The notes under the pieces: generated by a model
What the model was told of the DNA's origin: nothing
Seen by the model: the letters and a program-made list of their open reading frames with translations, nothing else
Databases searched by the model: none
NCBI RefSeq assembly: GCF_005233875.1
Contig: NZ_SZPZ01000003.1
Coordinates: 124,001 to 188,000, forward strand
Reading direction: 5' to 3'
DNA length: 64,000 bases
Source of the DNA: Kribbella jiaozuonensis
GTDB lineage: Bacteria > Actinomycetota > Actinomycetes > Propionibacteriales > Kribbellaceae
Part shown: piece by piece, positions 51,408 to 60,080 of the stretch
How the letters are laid out: every line of letters starts with the position of its first letter
Numbering within the stretch: the stretch's first letter is position 1
Position numbers and translations under genes: made by a program

Positions 51408-52217
51408 TTATTTCAAAGGCTGCAACAACTCCTCGAGGACGGCGGCGACGCCGTCCTCGTCGTTTGTGGGACACACTTTGTCCACCACCGCGAGTACTTC
51501 GGGATGTGCGTTCGCCACGCCGTACGACGTACCCGCCCAGGCAAGCATCGGCAGATCGTTGACGGAATCACCGAATGCGATCGTCTCAGCAGCCGAGATC
51601 CCTTGTTCTGCAGCGAAATCGGCGAGCATCGCGGCCTTCGAGACACCGGTCGCGGAAATCTCCACCAACCCGTGACCGCCGCTATGGCTGGCCGTCACTC
51701 GTTGGCCGACCAACGGTGTCACGCGGGCCAGCAGTTCGTCCGAGTGCAGACTCGGATGCCGGACGAGCAGTTTTGCGGCCGGCTCCGAAAGTAGCTCCTC
51801 GACGGCCGCGACCAAGGTGTTGTCAGGTTTAGGCCAGCGATTGAGGTAGACCGGTTCCTGTCCGTAGCGGTCCGGTCGCTCGATCGCGAACTGCACGTCC
51901 GGGATCGCCGTACGGATCGCTTGTGCGACCTCGAGCGCGACCGCGGGATCGATCAATCGGGTCCGAATCGCCTTACGATGCAGGACGTCGTACAAAATAG
52001 CGCCGTTGGCAACTATCGCGATTCCGTGATCACCGACGAGGTCGGACAGGTCGTGCAGCCAGCGAGGTGGCCTCGCGGTGACCATCACGAAAACACTTCC
52101 GGCGCGCTGCGCGGCACGCACTGCTGTCAAGGTCCGGGCGGACACGGTTCCGTCACTGCGCACGAGCGTTCCGTCGAGATCAGTGGCTATCAGGCGGGGG
52201 TACTGCGAAGCCGTCAC
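51408..52217 (-). CDS. Cof-type HAD phosphatase
   Basis: This 269-residue HAD hydrolase has motif I ATDLDGTLV, motif II/III regions and motif IV FGDSVNDLPML. The cap belongs to the C2B (Cof) type, acting on sugar phosphates, nucleotides or flavin mononucleotide. The GTG at 52217 is preferred; no good ribosome site is visible. A second Cof-type gene is at 53490. Confidence 0.88.
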   Translation of the reverse strand: MTASQYPRLIATDLDGTLVRSDGTVSARTLTAVRAAQRAGSVFVMVTARPPRWLHDLSDLVGDHGIAIVANGAILYDVLHRKAIRTRLIDPAVALEVAQAIRTAIPDVQFAIERPDRYGQEPVYLNRWPKPDNTLVAAVEELLSEPAAKLLVRHPSLHSDELLARVTPLVGQRVTASHSGGHGLVEISATGVSKAAMLADFAAEQGISAAETIAFGDSVNDLPMLAWAGTSYGVANAHPEVLAVVDKVCPTNDEDGVAAVLEELLQPLK

Positions 52218-52794
52218 CAGGTCACCGTATCCTCGTGGCAGCCGGCGTCGCACTACTCCTCCCGACACCTCGGGCGCAAGCTATTGGACGTCGGTTTCAG
52301 CCCTTTTTGACTTATCTGATTGAGCTTTTGACAACGTCATCAGACCGTTACGGCAGGATGCTGCAAAGGCAGCAAGTTCCCCTGCGCGGCACGGTTGGCG
52401 CGTGATTTCATGCGTTGGGTCTGGTGGGGAACCGGCGGCTGTTCGGCCGCGTCCTAAGCGTGTTCTGGATCAGCGCGACTGATGCCGCCCCACCCCGGTA
52501 AGCACACACAAACGTCGAAGAACTGTTGTGGAATTGGCTGCAACCAAAACCTCGGCAGTGGCGTCAACAGTTATGGATCGGTGCGTCCCGCGCCCGGGAC
52601 GACATGGTGGGCCGGCAACAAAGCGCGGGTCCATCAGCTAGCGGATCCGTGCGGACGAACGGTGTTCATCGTTCGTTCACTCGGGTCTTGATACTTGGGG
52701 AGCCTTGATGACCGTCAACAGCGCCAATCTAGCGGGGCCGGGGGGCAGTAGCTCCCGAGCGGCTGTCGACACATCTTCCATCAAGGAGGGGGCA
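52218..52794. other. 577-bp gene-poor upstream region of whiB
   Basis: The segment is distinctly less GC-rich than the neighbours. It holds a possible -35 TTGACA at 52328-52333 and, nearer the gene, TTCATC-18-TGATAC ending about 35 bp before an ATG at 52708. No protein frame with typical codon bias is visible. A long leader of whiB or a small RNA is possible, but I see no recognisable structure. Confidence 0.45.
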
Positions 52795-53352
52795 ATGACC
52801 GGCTGCATCGCCCGTTCCGACATCTTTCAGCACCGCCTGATGGAAGAACCGCCGCCAGCGTCCGCAACCCGTCGCACTCGGGAGCGGTACGAACAGCTCG
52901 TCCGCGAGGCAAAGGCGTTGTGCGCGTCCTGCCCGCTCTTCACCGAATGCCTGTACAGCGCCGTCGCCGAGCACGATGTGAGCGGCTTCGTCGCCGGAAC
53001 CACTGCTGTACAACGGCGTTCGATCCGCAACCTGCTCGACGTCGAGGTGCAGGCCGATGACTTCGACCAACTCGCCGGTGCACGGGGCACGCGCCGGCCG
53101 GTGAGCCACGAAGAGGTCCTCCGGCTGCGCACGCAGTACCCGAACGACAGCCTGGAGTCACTGGCCATGCGGCTGGGCTGCTCGCTGTCGACGGTGAAGC
53201 GTCACCTGCGCCGTGCGCGGCGCGGTCAGAGCCCGGCAGCCAAGACGCCGCGGCCGCGGCCCGAGGTCGGCGCGGTGCTGGACGCGTTCGACACCGTCGT
53301 CGACCACCAGCAGTGCCAGCCACGCCGGACCGGCAGCACCCGGGTTGCTTGA
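52795..53352 (+). CDS. WhiB-like regulator with C-terminal HTH
   Basis: This 185-residue protein has the four WhiB Cys for a 4Fe-4S cluster: C4 (MTGC) and CASCPLFTEC. The GVWGG turn is replaced by SGFVAGTT. A second domain (SLESLAMRLGCSLSTVKRHLRRAR) is a helix-turn-helix. The ATG at 52795 has AAGGAGG at good distance. An in-frame ATG at 52708 with GGGGAG would add 29 residues, and I cannot exclude it. A strong terminator follows. Confidence 0.8.
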   Translation: MTGCIARSDIFQHRLMEEPPPASATRRTRERYEQLVREAKALCASCPLFTECLYSAVAEHDVSGFVAGTTAVQRRSIRNLLDVEVQADDFDQLAGARGTRRPVSHEEVLRLRTQYPNDSLESLAMRLGCSLSTVKRHLRRARRGQSPAAKTPRPRPEVGAVLDAFDTVVDHQQCQPRRTGSTRVA

Positions 53353-53387
53353 TCCGATACTCGGCCCGCCAGCGGACTATCGGACAG

Positions 53388-53428
53388 AAGGCCCGGAACT
53401 CCTGTACGCACAGGGGTTCCGGGCCTTT
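53388..53428 (+). terminator. Intrinsic terminator after whiB
   Basis: AAGGCCCGGAACTCCTGT pairs with ACAGGGGTTCCGGGCCTT around a 4-base loop with one internal mismatch; a short T-run follows. Confidence 0.85.
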
Positions 53429-53489
53429 CGGTTGCCTACAGCAAGTTGATCGTGTCAACCCTTTCGATTCTGACCGAAAAGGGTTGGTC

Positions 53490-54278
53490 TCAGAACCAGC
53501 GGTTGAGTATCGTGGCGACGCCGTCGTCCTGGACGGACTTGGTCACCTCGTCGGCGGCCGACTTCACCTCGTCAGGAGCCGAACCCATGGCGATACCGAG
53601 ACCGGCGTACGTCAGCATCTCGATATCGTTGCGTCCGTCACCTATCGCCAGCAGACCGGACGGCTCCAGGTCGTACTGCGCGAGCGCGACCTTCAGCCCG
53701 GTCGACTTGTCGACGCCCTCCGGCGCGATGTCGAGCCAGGCGGTCCAGCCGACGAAGTAGCTGACGCCGTGCAGCCCGAGGCGTTCCGCCAGGTGGACGA
53801 AGTCGCTCTCCGACTGGTCCGGGTCGCGGATGATCAACCGGGTCACCGGCTGCGGCGCGAGCTCGTCGTCGCCGACCACGCGGATCCTCGCGTCCCGGCC
53901 GAGGTCGCCGTCCGGGAACGGCGCGGTCACCAGGTAGGTGCCGTCGGACTCCTCGACCGCCATCCGCGCGTTCGGTGCGTACTTGCGGACCGACGTGATC
54001 ACCGTCGACGGGTCGAAGGTCCGCTCGTCGACGACGTCACCGTCGGGGAACCGCATCGTCCGCGCACCGTTGCTGCAGACAACGAACCCGCCGGCCGGCA
54101 GGCCGAGCCGCTCGGCCACCGGTCTGGTGGTCGACCAGGCCCGGCCCGTGGCCAGGATCACCGGCACCTGCGCCGCGGTACGCCGTACCGCGTCGAGGAC
54201 CGCGGGCGACATCCCCTCGTCGTGATCGATCAGCGTGCCATCGATGTCCAGGGCAACTGCCGTCGGCTTTGCCCTCAT
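53490..54278 (-). CDS. Cof-type HAD phosphatase next to serS
   Basis: This 262-residue protein has motif I ALDIDGTLID and motif IV IGDGRNDIEML. It is distantly related to the protein at 51408. Its ATG overlaps the serS stop (ATGA), so it is translationally coupled to seryl-tRNA synthetase, an arrangement common in actinobacteria. Substrate unknown. Confidence 0.88.
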   Translation of the reverse strand: MRAKPTAVALDIDGTLIDHDEGMSPAVLDAVRRTAAQVPVILATGRAWSTTRPVAERLGLPAGGFVVCSNGARTMRFPDGDVVDERTFDPSTVITSVRKYAPNARMAVEESDGTYLVTAPFPDGDLGRDARIRVVGDDELAPQPVTRLIIRDPDQSESDFVHLAERLGLHGVSYFVGWTAWLDIAPEGVDKSTGLKVALAQYDLEPSGLLAIGDGRNDIEMLTYAGLGIAMGSAPDEVKSAADEVTKSVQDDGVATILNRWF

Positions 54279-55549
54279 TTACCGACCGGTTCGAGGACTT
54301 CGCGGCCGCCGACGTACGGCTGCAGGGCGGTCGGGACGCGGACCGAGCCGTCTTTGAGCTGGTGGGTCTCCAGGATCGCGACGATCCAGCGGGTGGTGGC
54401 CAGCGTCCCGTTCAGCGTCGCGACCGGCTGTGTCTTGCCGTCGGCGTCGCGGTGCCGGATGTTCAGCCGGCGCGCCTGGAAGTCCGTGCAGTTCGACGTC
54501 GAGGTCAGCTCGCGGTACCGGCCCTGCGTCGGCACCCACGCCTCACAGTCGAACTTCCGGTACGCCGAGACGCCGAGGTCACCGGTCGCGGTGTCGATCA
54601 CCCGGTAGCTCAGCTCCATCTTGTCGAGCATCTCCTTCTCCCAGGCCAGCAGCCGCAGGTGCTCGTCGGCGGCGTCCTCGAGCCTGCAGTAGGAGAACAT
54701 CTCGACCTTGTCGAACTGGTGGACGCGGATGATCCCGCGGGTGTCCTTCCCGTGCGACCCGGCTTCCTTGCGGTAGCACGACGACCAGCCGGCGTACCGG
54801 ATCGGGCCGTCGCTCAGGTCGAGGATCTCGTCCATGTGGTACCCGGCGAGCGCGACCTCCGACGTACCGGTCAGGTACAGCTCGGGGTCCTCGAGCCGGT
54901 ACACGTCGTCGTGCGCCGACAGGTACCCGGTGCCGCCCATCACCTCGGGCTTGACCAGCGTCGGCGTGATCATCGGGGTGAAGCCGTTCTCCACCGCCTG
55001 CTGGATCGCCAGCTGCAGCATGCCGAGCTGCAACAGCATCCCGGCGCCCTTGAGGAAGTAGAACCGCGAGCCGCTGATCTTCGCGCCGCGCTCCATGTCG
55101 ATCGCGCCGAGCAGCTCGCCCAGCTCGAGGTGGTCGCGGGGCTCGAAGCCCTCGGCGGCGAAGTCGCGCGGCTTGCCGACCTCCTCGACCACGACGAAAT
55201 CGTCCTCGCCGCCGACCGGGGCCTCGTCGGAGACCAGGTTCGGCAGGGCCTTGGCGAGCTCGTCGAAGCGCTGCTCGGCCTCCTTGGCGGCAGCATCGTT
55301 GGCCTTCACGTCCGCGGCCACGGTCTTGGTCCGCTCCAGCAGGGCGGTCCGGTCGTCGCCCTTCGCCTGGGCGACCTGCTTGCCGAGCGACTTCTGCTCG
55401 GCCCGGAGCGCCTCGAAGGCGGAGATGGACGATCGACGCTCACTGTCGGCGACCAGGATCTGGTCGACCAGGTCCGTACTCTCACCGCGCTTGGTCAGGG
55501 CCGCGCGGACGACATCGGGGTTCTCACGGAGCAGTTTCGCGTCAATCAC
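54275..55549 (-). CDS. serS: Seryl-tRNA synthetase
   Basis: This 424-residue class II synthetase charges tRNA-Ser. The N-terminal coiled-coil arm (about residues 30-100) binds the long variable arm of the tRNA. Motif 2 is RYAGWSSCYRKEAGSHG with RGIIRVHQFDKVE, motif 3 is LNGTLATTRWIVAILE. The GTG start is probably leaderless (see the -10 box). A tRNA-Ser(UGA) is also in the window. Confidence 0.95.
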   Translation of the reverse strand: MIDAKLLRENPDVVRAALTKRGESTDLVDQILVADSERRSSISAFEALRAEQKSLGKQVAQAKGDDRTALLERTKTVAADVKANDAAAKEAEQRFDELAKALPNLVSDEAPVGGEDDFVVVEEVGKPRDFAAEGFEPRDHLELGELLGAIDMERGAKISGSRFYFLKGAGMLLQLGMLQLAIQQAVENGFTPMITPTLVKPEVMGGTGYLSAHDDVYRLEDPELYLTGTSEVALAGYHMDEILDLSDGPIRYAGWSSCYRKEAGSHGKDTRGIIRVHQFDKVEMFSYCRLEDAADEHLRLLAWEKEMLDKMELSYRVIDTATGDLGVSAYRKFDCEAWVPTQGRYRELTSTSNCTDFQARRLNIRHRDADGKTQPVATLNGTLATTRWIVAILETHQLKDGSVRVPTALQPYVGGREVLEPVGK

Positions 55550-55555
55550 ACCCTG

Positions 55556-55561
55556 AGGGTA
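55556..55561 (-). promoter_or_regulatory. -10 box of a leaderless serS transcript
   Basis: On the minus strand TACCCT ends 6 bp before the GTG start at 55549, with no Shine-Dalgarno. Confidence 0.55.
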
Positions 55562-55643
55562 TCGGGGCGTGTCAGAACCGGCGAAGTGTATTCGGGATGA
55601 TGGGGTGGCGTCAGGTGACCACAGAGGGGGATCTGAGCGGGCG

Positions 55644-57236
55644 ATGAACCACCACCCACCCAGTCAAGTAGGCCGTGCGCTCACGGTCGTGCTGGGTGCG
55701 GTCCCGTTCGCGGTGATCACGCTGCTGGTCTTCGAGCACTGGTCGCCGCTGGCGCGCTGGGACCAGTCGGTCGCCGACCGAGCCGCGTCGTACGGCGTCG
55801 GGCACGAGGGCGTCGTCGACTTCTGGCAGGTCGTCGGCGCGGTCGTGCTGCCGTGGACCTCCCGGGCGGTGATCGTGATCGTCGCGGCGTACCTGTGGCA
55901 CCGCCGGGCTCGGCTGCTGACGTTCTGGCTGCTCACGTCGGCGGTCGCCGAGCTCGTGCTGGTCCAGGTGGTCGAGCAGATCTTCGAGCGCGAGCGGCCG
56001 GCCCAGATGCTGGTCGAGACCGATGGCTTCTCGTACGTGTCCGGCCACGCGACGGCCGCGTTCGTGATGGCCGGCGCGCTCGGCGTCGTCCTGCCGTCGG
56101 TGCGGGGCTGGCGGCGGCGGTTCCGGCTGCTGGTGCTGCTGCCGGTGATCGGTGTCGTGTGGATCGCGTCCGGCGACCGGATCGCGCTGAACGTCAACTA
56201 CGTGTCGGACGTGCTCGGCGGCTGGGCGCTCGGGCTGGGCATCCTGACCGCGACCTCGATCGGCTTCGGTCTGCGCCCGGGGCTGCGGCGCCGACGCCGA
56301 CGTACGCCGTCCGATGGCGACGGTACGGCGGCCCCGCCGCGGGCGGCCGTGATCGTGAACCCGATCAAGGTCGGCGACGGGGTCGCGTTCCGCCGGAAGG
56401 TCACGCGAGCACTCGAGATCCGCGGGTACGACGAGCCGCTGTGGCTGGAGACCCGCGAGGACGACGCCGGCAACGCGATGGCCAAGCAGGCGATCGAGAA
56501 CGAGTCGGACCTCGTTCTGGTGGCGGGTGGCGACGGTACGGTCCGGGTGGTGTGCTCGGCGCTGGCGCACACCGGAATCCCGGTCGGGGTGATCCCGGCC
56601 GGCACCGGAAATCTGCTGGCCCGCAACCTGCACATCCCGCTCGACCTGGACGATGCGCTGGAGCGGACGCTCGAAGGTCGCGACCGGCGGATCGACCTGG
56701 TCCGGGTGCACGGCGATGGCCTGGATACGGACCATTTCGCGGTCATGGCCGGGCTCGGGCTCGACGCCGCGATCATCTCGGACGCACCGCCGCATTTGAA
56801 GAAGCAGATCGGGTGGACGGCGTATCTGGTGTCGGCAGCCAAGAACATCAACCACCCTTCGGTGCGGGTGACTCTCGCGTTGGATGACGCGGAGCCGATC
56901 GAACGACGGGTGCGGACGGTAGTGGTGGGGAATGTGGGGATGCTGCAGGCGAACATCCCACTGCTGCCTGACGCGCGGCCGGACGATGGGTTGCTGGATG
57001 TGGTCGTGATCGCACCGCGCCGGGTGACCCAGTGGCCGATCGTGCTGTGGCGCCTGATGACTCGGACGAACCGGACCGATATGTACCTGGAACGGTTCAC
57101 GGGCCGAAAGGTCGAGATCCACGCGGCTGTGGACGTCCAACGCCAGCTGGACGGCGACCCGATCGGCCCGGGTCAGTTCCTCTCGTGCGAGATCGAGCCG
57201 GGGGCGTTGACGGCTCGGGTACCTAAAAGGCGCTAG
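55644..57236 (+). CDS. PAP2 phosphatase - diacylglycerol kinase fusion with degenerate PAP2 site
   Basis: The 530-residue membrane protein has an N-terminal PAP2 domain with 5-6 helices and a C-terminal lipid kinase with VAGGDGTVRVV and PAGTGNLLARN. PAP2 motif 2 (SGHATAAF) is intact. Motif 1 has Glu instead of Lys (E-QIFERE-RP), and motif 3 has Asn in place of the nucleophilic His (R-IALNV-N-YVS-D). The phosphatase half is therefore probably inactive or altered, and the kinase half probably active. A GTG at 55569 is an alternative start. Confidence 0.85.
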   Translation: MNHHPPSQVGRALTVVLGAVPFAVITLLVFEHWSPLARWDQSVADRAASYGVGHEGVVDFWQVVGAVVLPWTSRAVIVIVAAYLWHRRARLLTFWLLTSAVAELVLVQVVEQIFERERPAQMLVETDGFSYVSGHATAAFVMAGALGVVLPSVRGWRRRFRLLVLLPVIGVVWIASGDRIALNVNYVSDVLGGWALGLGILTATSIGFGLRPGLRRRRRRTPSDGDGTAAPPRAAVIVNPIKVGDGVAFRRKVTRALEIRGYDEPLWLETREDDAGNAMAKQAIENESDLVLVAGGDGTVRVVCSALAHTGIPVGVIPAGTGNLLARNLHIPLDLDDALERTLEGRDRRIDLVRVHGDGLDTDHFAVMAGLGLDAAIISDAPPHLKKQIGWTAYLVSAAKNINHPSVRVTLALDDAEPIERRVRTVVVGNVGMLQANIPLLPDARPDDGLLDVVVIAPRRVTQWPIVLWRLMTRTNRTDMYLERFTGRKVEIHAAVDVQRQLDGDPIGPGQFLSCEIEPGALTARVPKRR

Positions 57237-57516
57237 CCGACTGCTGATCCGCCCCCGCGGGGCTACGCGCGACTCCTTCGTCGCCGTGCTACGCGCCGCA
57301 CCCACCCACCCGTAACTGCGCTGCCGTGCTGGGTCGGACTGTGGGTCACCCGAGCCAGCTGAGCCTGGGTGTGCTGCCGCAGAGGACACTGTGGACAAGC
57401 CGAGCGGCATTCCCGCCAGTCGACACAGCTATGTCACAGCCGTCTCGACCACCATGCGAGATCTGCTACCGATCGAGACGAGCCAGGCCGATGAGACCTG
57501 CTCCAGCTCAGCGGGT

Positions 57517-59295
57517 CTACCCGTGCTCGCCCTGTGCTGACGTTGCAGGCTCCAGAACCGCCTCCTGCGGGTCGGCATCAGGTGTGCTTGGCGGTTCTGC
57601 ACGTCCGGCCGTTCCGGCAGGGAGGGCCATGCCTGAAGGCCGCGCAGACGCGCCGGGCTGATTTCGCGGGCCTGGCTTCTGCAGCAAGTCGATCACTGAC
57701 AGACCGGTTTCGCCGCCGACCAATCGCAGCCCCATGTCAGCACGCGCGGCGACATCGAGAGGCTCCAACTGGTCCTCGAGATAGTGATGGGTTACCCGAT
57801 CCAGCCCGGCGCCCAGGAGCGGCGCGGAGGTGCGAAGCGTCGCATCGAGCGCCACGCTGGACGTCGACCCTCCGTGCAGTACGACATTGCGCGCCCGATA
57901 CAGCCGGCGAAAGGCAATCTGCGCCGCCTTCTGGACCTCCGTCAGCACTCGACGAGGATCGCGAACCAAGTCGTACATACGCTCGGCAGCCGCCGCGTCG
58001 CTGCGCCGCGTGGGCCGACGGGCGAACGTCAGCCGGCCGACGCCGTAGTTCTGCAGCTCAGCCAACAGGACCGCTGAACGATCATGATTGGTTTCGCATC
58101 TGTCCCTTGCGCCTGACAACTCGTCGTCCCCGGTGTGCCGATGGATCAGGGTGGTCAGCTCTGCGCGTGGCCAGGAGCACGCCACGATCGCAGCGAGCCG
58201 GTCTGCGGCAACAGCCTTCCCGCCACGCTCTTCGTCATCGACTGGATCGCCTGGATGCGTGAGGAGCGACTCGACAGCCGCCCATCCTCCCGCGACTGCG
58301 GGACCGGGCAGGCCTCCACGGTTGATGGGAGCCGCAAGCTCGAGCGCATCATCGATGATTGTTCGTTCCATTGTGATGTCGAGCAGTTGGCCGTTGTGAG
58401 CCAGCGACAACACGTCAGCACTGCGAGAGGGCGTCTCACTGGAGATTGCCGCTGGGTACCCAGCCACCCAAAGCTTGTCGAGCGGTTCGAGATCGCCGCG
58501 GCCGCGGCGTACGAACCAAGCTCTTGCGACCATCCGTTCCAAGACTTCGCGTGCCTTCGCGGCCGCGGCAAGCGGATCGCGGGCTGAGATGAAGTGAATT
58601 GACCCACCTGCCGGTCTCACTCCAGATGTAGAGAGACCGTTGTCCTGCAGCCACCGTACGACTTGAGAACTGGGCATCCAGCGCGGATGGTTCGCGATGG
58701 CGGCGCCCTTGGGAACTCGCGCAAATGCGACGAGGACCTCGTGCATCTGTTCGCTCTGAGCTGCCAACACGGCGGCGCTCTCAACGATGGTGCGCGTGTC
58801 GGCGTTCGCCTTGCGCAGATGAGTGACCCAGTGCTGGGCCAAGTACGGAGCGCTGAAGCCCAGATCGAGCAGGTGAGCCGCCAAGGTGCGTGCAAGCCGT
58901 TCTGGCTTCACGAATGGCTGTACAGACAGTGCGCCGGCCCAGCGATCGAGGTATCCGACCTTCGCGTGGTCGATGTGTTGCCGCAGCCGCCGGTGCTGTG
59001 GGCTTGGAGCGACGACGCCGCTTTGAAGAAGAGTCATGAGCTCCCTTCGCAGCTCCCGATCGCCCATGCCTCTGTCCGGACCAACCAGCCTTTGGAGTTC
59101 CGAGCGCTGCCATGACACTGCGGACGCAGACAGAACCTTTTTGGACTGCCACTCGCAGGCCTCCCACAGCTCTTCCAAGCCTAGAATCGACCCGATGTCC
59201 CACAAGCGTCGCGTCCAGGGAACCCCCTCGGAGAGGAAGTAGTCGGTCAGCCGGGCGAGAATGTGCTCAGCGAAGGCGGGTTCCTCGGGTTGCAT
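57517..59295 (-). CDS. 592-residue orphan protein with HEPN-like Rx4H motif
   Basis: I do not recognise this protein. It is long, soluble and mostly helical. Near the C-terminus AQIAFRRLYRARNVVLHGG contains R469-NVVL-H474, the Rx4H motif of HEPN ribonucleases, followed by a helical stretch and a Pro/Ala-rich tail. HEPN proteins serve in defence and toxin systems. Codons such as CTA, TCA, AAA, CAA and AGA occur more often than in neighbours, hinting at recent arrival. It stands alone: no operon partner; the lipid-kinase fusion to the left is convergent (about 280-bp gap) and DUF4446 to the right is in the same direction about 785 bp away. Confidence 0.7.
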   Translation of the reverse strand: MQPEEPAFAEHILARLTDYFLSEGVPWTRRLWDIGSILGLEELWEACEWQSKKVLSASAVSWQRSELQRLVGPDRGMGDRELRRELMTLLQSGVVAPSPQHRRLRQHIDHAKVGYLDRWAGALSVQPFVKPERLARTLAAHLLDLGFSAPYLAQHWVTHLRKANADTRTIVESAAVLAAQSEQMHEVLVAFARVPKGAAIANHPRWMPSSQVVRWLQDNGLSTSGVRPAGGSIHFISARDPLAAAAKAREVLERMVARAWFVRRGRGDLEPLDKLWVAGYPAAISSETPSRSADVLSLAHNGQLLDITMERTIIDDALELAAPINRGGLPGPAVAGGWAAVESLLTHPGDPVDDEERGGKAVAADRLAAIVACSWPRAELTTLIHRHTGDDELSGARDRCETNHDRSAVLLAELQNYGVGRLTFARRPTRRSDAAAAERMYDLVRDPRRVLTEVQKAAQIAFRRLYRARNVVLHGGSTSSVALDATLRTSAPLLGAGLDRVTHHYLEDQLEPLDVAARADMGLRLVGGETGLSVIDLLQKPGPRNQPGASARPSGMALPAGTAGRAEPPSTPDADPQEAVLEPATSAQGEHG

Positions 59296-59334
59296 CGCGT
59301 TAGCCTACTGGTGATATCGTGGACTTGTTCTTGA

Positions 59335-59377
59335 GAGAGATGCCCGCCCTGCTATGGGCCAGCATCTCTCTTTTTTT
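59335..59377. terminator. Strong hairpin with T7 tract upstream of the orphan gene
   Basis: GAGAGATGC (59335-59343) pairs with GCATCTCTC (59362-59370), followed by seven T on the plus strand. It is a textbook Rho-independent terminator, but no plus-strand gene ends there; the nearest upstream gene, 57517-59295, is on the minus strand. It could end a short plus-strand RNA or insulate the minus-strand promoter. Confidence 0.7.
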
Positions 59378-59656
59378 GGGTCGGAGTGAGCCGCTGCGAG
59401 CGGTCTCCAACCCGGCTGATGATCTGGGCTTGACGATGCTCAGCGCGGACGCCAGATTCCGTCAGTGTCAGACTTGGGCGCGGCCAACTGGCTAAGGCCA
59501 GCGGCGATGCCGCCGGGCACTCTGAGCAAGGCCCGCCGACATCTGGATCGGCGAGACGACGATGGGCATGGGAAGCACTAGGCCTCCCATGACCTCGGTC
59601 GGTCGAGGCGGGCGGGGCCGCCTAGCAGTCGTCCGCGGGCGACGGGGCTGCAGGTC

Positions 59657-59774
59657 CCGGCGACAGCCGGAAAGAATGCTCCGGGCGATAAGCCCGGGGG
59701 TGGGTGGGCAGCGGGCGAAGCCGTCGCGCCGAGGAGCGCAGCGACGAGAGGCGGCTGCGAAGGCACGCGGGGGG
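59657..59774. repeat. Intergenic direct repeat, copy A
   Basis: The segment of about 118 bp starts CCGGCGACAGCCGG, a hairpin-forming inverted repeat, contains CCGGGCGATAAGCCCGG (a second hairpin), then GCCGAGGAGCGCAGCGACGA. It is about 90% identical to copy B at 59898-60013. Confidence 0.85.
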
Positions 59775-59897
59775 ACGGACCAGCTTCCCCGCGTGACAGT
59801 CGCACGGCGAGCAGACGCCGGCCAAACGCAGTCACACGCGAGCGCCAGCGAGCAAACCGCGGCGGCAGCCTCAAACACCGGCGATAGCCGGCACACC

Positions 59898-60013
59898 CCG
59901 GCGATAGCCGGAAAGGATGCTCCGGGCGATAAGCCCGGGGGTGGGTGGGCAGCGGGCGCAGCAGTCGCGCCGAGGAGCGCAGCGACGAGAGGCGGCTGCG
60001 AAGCACGCGGGGG
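59898..60013. repeat. Intergenic direct repeat, copy B
   Basis: This copy begins CCGGCGATAGCCGG and keeps the same order of hairpins and the GCCGAGGAGCGCAGCGACGA core. A third copy of the 14-bp hairpin alone is at 59878-59891. Such elements recur in intergenic regions of related genomes; here they are next to each other. Confidence 0.85.
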
Positions 60014-60075
60014 CTGACCGCAGTACGTCGGGGGCGGACCGCAGTACGCCGGGGGCTGACCGCAGTACGCCGGGT
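60013..60075. repeat. Three 22-bp tandem repeats
   Basis: The unit GCTGACCGCAGTACGYCGGG is repeated three times with small changes, directly after repeat copy B and before the DUF4446 stop. Confidence 0.75.
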
Positions 60076-60080
60076 GGAGC

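Larger units (their letters stand above)
59296..60080. other. About 785-bp gene-free segment with repeats
   Basis: Apart from the hairpin at 59335 and the repeats listed separately I see no gene. Long open frames here on both strands lack start signals and have the composition of noncoding GC-rich repeats. Confidence 0.6.

Noticed and set aside
52482..52691. 69-codon frame upstream of whiB
   Set aside because: No ribosome site, codon use is not biased, and no homology is recognisable.
59657..60075. CRISPR-like appearance of the repeats
   Set aside because: Only two long copies and three contiguous 22-mers without spacers of uniform size, and no cas genes.
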